Shown here one piece after another: positions 59,151 to 64,000 of a DNA stretch of 64,000 nt (positions are counted from its first letter, which is position 1; the number at the start of each line of letters is the position of its first letter). Origin of the DNA: Cryptomeria japonica (lineage: Eukaryota > Streptophyta > Pinopsida > Cupressales > Cupressaceae); NCBI RefSeq assembly GCF_030272615.1, contig NC_081414.1, positions 235,122,733 to 235,186,732 of the forward strand. The letters run 5' to 3'. The notes beneath the pieces are model-generated. The model searched no databases and was not told the origin of the DNA. It worked only from the letters and a program-made list of their open reading frames with translations. Made by a program: the position numbers and the translations under genes.

Positions 59151-59205
59151 GACAGCCATTAAGTGTTGATCAAGTTTGATTCTCTAAAAAATTATGAATT
59201 TGTTC

Positions 59206-60430
59206 GATTCTATTAGTTTAAACACATTTAATGAGGACATATTATTAGAAATGAGATCACCGAGTTAGACACTAATTAGGGTTTTATAATTTAAAAATCA
59301 TTAAAATAGGATTAGTAAAAGGCTCAATTCAAGGTCTAGGTTTAAGGTTAAATGTGGTTGAGTGTTAAGGTTAGGGTTCATTCCAGTATAACGTTTAATT
59401 TGGTTTTCAGGGTCAATTATGTATATTTCTTCGATTCTCCACGACTGCAAGATTTGGATTTGATTTGATTTAGGGCTTTGGGTCTCTTTGGTATAGACCA
59501 AGTTTGAATTTGATTTAGGATAGAATTTGGCCTAGGATTAGGGTTACAATTAATTATTTTTTAAGGTTAGGGTTCAATTTGGTTTATTGTTAAAGTTAAG
59601 TATCAATTTAGTTGGGTTCAATTTGGTTTAGGGTAATATTTTAAGGGACCTCATGGTCTATTTTTCTTTCTTTTTATAGATTATAGTGTGATTTGAAACA
59701 TTAACTCAAATAATTATTAGATAATTAAACTTGAAAGAATTTATAATAATCACATGTCAAGCCTTAGTATTGAATTGTTTCTCTCTAAAACTTATTATTC
59801 ATAGAAAGATATAGATTTGTTGTCACACTTTATTTGTTAGCCATATTTGTTCACTTTCAAAGAACCCATTAAAGATTATATATGATAGAAAGTAAAAATT
59901 TATATTTTTTTCAAAATAATTAATTTTCTTGCTATATTTATATTTCTAAATATGGAGAAAATTTGATATTATATTATTTTATTTTAAGTAATTAAATTAT
60001 GGAAACATCATGGATTTGGGAATTGAATTTAAAGGCAAGTAATAGATATTTAAAAAAACCAATTTTGTTACTATATTTTGACACTTATAAATATGAAAAA
60101 AGTGGTTTTACATAATCTTAATTTATTTAAGTACTTAAATTTTAGAAACGTCATGAAATTGAAAATATAGAAACATCTCTATAATTTATTTATAAAAGAA
60201 ATAAATCTTTTATAGGTTTGTTTAACGTAATAATTTTATTTCTTTTTTGATGTAATCTCAATTTATTTATTTTTTAAATAATATTATAGAAACATGCTAA
60301 AATTGAAAATTGAATGTACATGCAACAAATATATATTTTAATAATATCATTTTTTTACTATGTTCATATTTATAAAAATGAAAAAATAGAACTTTAAAAT
60401 TGAAAATTGAAAACTCTTTAATTATTTTTT
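59206..60430. other. Target duplication, telomere-like remnant and AT-rich gap
   Basis: 59206-59219 repeats GATTCTATTAGTTT. 59280-59640 continues the degenerate TTAGGG/GTTCAATT sequence of block 2, so LINE B interrupts that block. 59650-60430 is AT-rich with no gene. Confidence 0.6.
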
Positions 60431-60439
60431 GGCATTGGT

Positions 60440-62265
60440 ATGAGCATAATATTTCAGAATGGTAAAAATCTTGAAATGCTTAAATCAACTATACAAAATA
60501 TTAAAAAGCTTAAATTAATTGTAATAGATTCCACTGGCCAGCCTGTTAATGGGTGTTGTTGGGTTCAATCCAGCTCTACTGTCCAATTTAAGTTGATGTG
60601 GAAGCGACCTTCGGAGGGATGGATAAAAGTTAATTTTGGCGGTGCCTCTAAAGGCCACCCTGGACCATCTGGTGCAGGATTCATTGTTAGAGATTGGAAA
60701 GGGGATGTGATGGTTCTAGGAGTGAAAAAGCTTGAATCAGGGACCAACAATGTTGTTGAAGTTTCTATTGCATTGACTACAGTAAGTTTTTGTAGGAAGA
60801 TTGGGATCAATAAATTGCATCTAGAAGGAGATTCATTGATAATTATGTAGGCAATAATGAAGGGGTCGATTGAGGCTTGGCATTTTTTAGAACCCAATAT
60901 TCAGTATAGTAGAAGAGCTAAATAAATTTGATGATTTCAAAGTGACCCATGTTAAGAGGTCAGGAAATGTGGAAGCAAATATATTATCTAAATGGGCTCT
61001 AACCTTCAATGTGATAGGTGAAATGAGAATCGAGGATATGCGGAAAATAAGTATGGAGGAGTTTTATATTTGATAGCTTTTTGATGGGGATAGTGTGAAG
61101 ATTGTGATTCATTTAATGAGTACTTGAGGAGTACGTCTAATGCATGTGTGAGGCTCCTGGATGATGACGGGTAATAAAGTTGATCAGGCTCATTATTAAG
61201 GAGAGAGAGCCGAGGCAAGTTAGTTTTTATTGCCATCTACCACACATTTCCTTTTTAGTGTTAGAAGCTAAGACAGAGCCGAAGGGGGAGAAGCGAGGCA
61301 ATAATACACTACAAAAGTGAAGAGGTAGGGAAGTGGTGGTGAGATGGTGATTGTGGTGTGCAAGGTGGTGACATGGAGGGTAATTTCACCCTGCGGACCG
61401 AAAAACAGCTATGCTTCTTTCATGGGGAATTAAATTCGAGGAGAGTGCAGAGTTTTTTTAAGTTTTGGGATGAACATTTGATGTCGTGTATACTCCTTAT
61501 TGTTGGAAAGGCGTTTGAAGGTATAAAACACAGGTACAAAACAAGAATGATGTGTATTCCTTGGTAATGGTGTGGGGTTTGGATTGTGGCGAGGACATTG
61601 GAACTGTGCGGAGAATAATGGAGGCTCTGGTACCTATAGATTACCTGGGAGAAATGGACTCATTGCTGGGATGGGTAGCACATGGAGAGGGGTTTGATAT
61701 AGGTGAAGGAGTGGAGTAAGGCAGTGATGGGATTAAAGTGGTCATAATATGATTTGTGAGGTGGTCGTCGAGGCAATGCAAATTTCATCACAAAATGGAG
61801 GCTCGACGAGGATAGGAAGCCCTGAAGCTTCTGGTGTAGATAAAAGAATTGGAAGAAATTATTGAACAAGAAAAGGCAGAGGTAGAGGGAGCGGGGAGGA
61901 GGGTTCTTCGACTGAGAAAGTTGACCATATGCTCCAAGTCAGGTGGTGAAGAAAGTTCATCAATGAAGCGATAATGCAGTATGGATTACTTATTTTTCTG
62001 ACTTTCAGTGATCTTTTTGTCACAGTGTTTAAAGTCATTTTTTTGTAAAACTATCAAGATCGTTATTTTTATATTTGGGGGATAGTTAATGATATGAATG
62101 ATGTAAATTTGGATGACGCTAATACTGTTAATGGGTAGGTGGGTAGGACGAGATTATATTCCGGAGTCAATTTTTTGAGGTGTCGGATAGTGGTGCTGTG
62201 AGCTCAAGACTTTTGTACCTCTTTTTTGAATATCTTGATAAAATAATATTATTACCGAGCAAAAA
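60440..62265 (+). mobile_element. LINE C: 5'-truncated L1-type LINE (RNase H and tail)
   Basis: 60440-60850 encodes an RNase H: EGWIKVNFGGASKGHPGPSGAG, then GTNNVVEVSIAL and KLHLEGDSLII. The first catalytic Asp is replaced by Gly (FGGAS). The C-terminal tail decays to about 61640 and shares GGTAATTTCACCCTG with LINE A. The 3' end near 62200-62265 reads TTTTTTGAATATCTTGATAAAATAATATT and then ACCGAGCAAAAAATAAAAAG, the usual ending of plant L1 elements with a short A-rich tail. Everything upstream of RNase H is missing, the common result of incomplete reverse transcription. Confidence 0.7.
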
Positions 62266-62312
62266 ATAAAAAGATTCCATTGGCCATTCTTGACCACTTG
62301 CAGACAACAATA

Positions 62313-62462
62313 TGAAATTGAAACAATGCCTACCACAAAAAACATGAAATAAGTCTTCACTACCAAATTGAAACAATGCCTACCACCAAAAACATGAAAT
62401 AAGTCTCCACTACCAAATTGAAACAATGCCTACCAAAAAACATGAAATAATTCTTCACTACC
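62313..62462. repeat. Three tandem 51-bp units
   Basis: Units starting at about 62313, 62364 and 62415 share AAATTGAAACAATGCCTACC and AACATGAAATAAGTCTYCAC with few differences. Confidence 0.85.
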
Positions 62463-63350
62463 ATAGAATGTATTTGGAGAAGCATGTAAGTTCTAACACA
62501 AATTTCACAAATCTACCATAATGCAAATTGCATGATATGAAAGCCAAAAACAATTAAAATAAATTGTTAAAAAAGATATCAACACAAAAGTGTATGGAGT
62601 TAAATCTTGAAATAGTTGAATGAAGAAATTGATAGGGTGAAAGAGTGAAATGCATATTCATTATTCTATGTAGTTGTTTTAAATAAAATTGCACAAAAGC
62701 ATATGAACAAAATTCTATTGCATAGGAACATATAATCACAACATCACGTATGTTGAATTGAAATAATGCATACTGCAAAAGTTTAGGATACCTATTCACT
62801 AATAATTAATACATAAAGCCTTAAAAGCACACCAATACGGCTCAATACAACTACACTATTATAAACTATCAAGGCTTAAATTAAATTGCAAAGGATCATA
62901 TGAGCATAGAATATGTAAAGATGCATATCGATGCAAATCACATTGTTATAAAAAAAAATACCTCTATTGACATTCTCTTCCAATTTAATAAAGAAAATTA
63001 GTATAATCCTAATATTAAGGTATCCAGGTGTATTAGAGTTTAAATTTATTTTGAAATTGTAGAGGATTAGGATTATGATTTGATTTATGATATGCTTAAA
63101 TTAAATTAAAATTTAAGGTATACATTATCATCCTAATATTAAGGATTATAAATGTACCTTAAAATTGATATATATTATAAAGAAAATTATATATTTTTAT
63201 AACTAAAATAGAGAAACATTAAAGAATATGTTTGAGATTTAGAAACATCATAGATTATATATAATGAAAAGAAATCTTATATACATTTTTGAAAAAAAAT
63301 GTATAATTAGATTTAATTATTTAATAATTATTTTATTTTCTTCATATATA
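62463..63350. other. AT-rich stretch without gene
   Basis: No gene is seen. 63098-63175 holds an imperfect inverted pair (AATTTAAGGTATACATT and AAATGTACCTTAAAATT) related to the arm of the foldback at 37131-37295. Confidence 0.5.
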
Positions 63351-63362
63351 ATATGAAGAAAA

Positions 63363-63367
63363 TTATT

Positions 63368-63415
<48 letters not shown>

Positions 63416-64000
63416 TATGTATATGTATGTATATTTATGTATGTATGTATGTATGTATGTGTATGTATATATGTGTGTGTGTTTGTGTGTATATATATAG
63501 ATACATATATATATATATGTATGTATATATACATATACATATATATACATATATGTGTGTGTGTACATATATATATATATGTACACACACACACACATAT
63601 ATGTATGTATGTATGTATGTATATGTATGTGTATATATGTATATATGTATATATACATACATATACATATACATATGCACATATATAATATATATATATA
63701 TGTACACACACACACATATATGTATGTATGTATGTATGTATATGTATGTGTATATATGTATATATGTATATATACATATATATATACATACATATACATG
63801 TACATATATACATATATACATATATATGTGCATATGTATATGTATATGTATATATGTACACATATCTACATATATATATACATATACATATATATATATA
63901 CATATGTATATGTATATGTATATATACATATACATATACATATATGTATACATATGTATATATACATATGTATATTATGTACATATATATGTATATATAC
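63363..64000. repeat. Compound TA/TATG/CATA microsatellite
   Basis: The end of the window is almost wholly built of TA, TATG, CATA and short CA/TG runs. A segment beginning ACACACACACATATATGTATG is present twice, at about 63585 and 63705, so a unit of about 120 bp has been duplicated. All ORFs of Tyr, Ile, His and Thr here are artefacts. The array runs off the right edge. Confidence 0.95.

Larger units (their letters stand above)
52952..59205 (-). mobile_element. LINE B: full-length but broken L1-type LINE
   Basis: Reading down the minus strand: GC-rich 5' region (59150-58650), ORF1 (58644-57304), endonuclease (57307-56524), RT (56053-54238), zf-RVT (54159-53809), RNase H (53569-53052) and a 3' end with AATAAA signals (near 52980-52955). 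GATTCTATTAGTTT at 52938-52951 and again at 59206-59219 looks like a 14-bp target duplication, and telomere-like DNA continues on both sides. The left copy also recurs in the 155-bp repeat, so the duplication is not beyond doubt. Many stops and frameshifts are present. Confidence 0.8.

Noticed and set aside
63317-63984. ORFs of 110-205 codons rich in Tyr, Ile and His
   Set aside because: Translations of a TA/TATG microsatellite.

Overview
The window reads as non-coding, repeat-rich nuclear DNA of a seed plant with a very large genome. A gymnosperm (conifer) is my best guess, from Tat-type Ty3/gypsy elements, several L1-type LINEs with RNase H, a solo LTR, RPA1/Helitron-like remains and kilobases of degenerate telomere-like TTAGGG sequence. 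I see no intact cellular gene, no rRNA or tRNA gene and no CRISPR. The species cannot be fixed by reading alone.

Layout. 1-1281 (minus): broken DUF4283/zinc-knuckle ORF, probably LINE ORF1, running off the left edge. 1660-3955: remains of a short minus-strand LTR element. About 3980-30568: a decayed minus-strand Ty3/gypsy element (element 1). A second, much younger Ty3/gypsy element (element 2, plus strand, 9631-28314) is inserted in its gag region. Element 2 is complete, with two LTRs of about 1.39 kb and a 5-bp target duplication GGAAC on both sides. 30570-33300 (minus): Helitron/RPA1-like pseudogene material. 34849-36052: solo LTR with target duplication GGAAG. 37131-37295: 70-bp-arm foldback. 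37496-40640 and 50393-52951: two collinear telomere-like blocks. 45294-50390: LINE A (plus), lacking its RT palm. 52952-59205: complete but broken LINE B (minus), inserted in the telomere-like DNA. 60440-62265: 5'-truncated LINE C. 63363-64000: long TA/TATG microsatellite.

Element 2 is the most interesting object. Its sense unit encodes Gag, protease, a G-patch, RT, degenerate RNase H, a second (archaeal-type) RNase H and integrase in one reading frame, broken only by stops that each fit a single transition. An antisense unit near the 3' LTR has its own TATA box and encodes a plant-mobile-domain (PMD) protein. Both units carry, in their transcribed leaders and in the same sense orientation, an array of the palindrome AGCGCT followed mostly by ATTG or TTTG at about 20-nt spacing: 11 units after the primer binding site and 16 units before the PMD ORF. 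I know of no description of such paired arrays; they are the best candidate for an undescribed cis-acting system.

Element 1 differs from element 2 in placing its intact-looking second RNase H between protease and RT. It also has an unrecognised antisense ORF tail-to-tail with its integrase end, paralleling the antisense gene of element 2.
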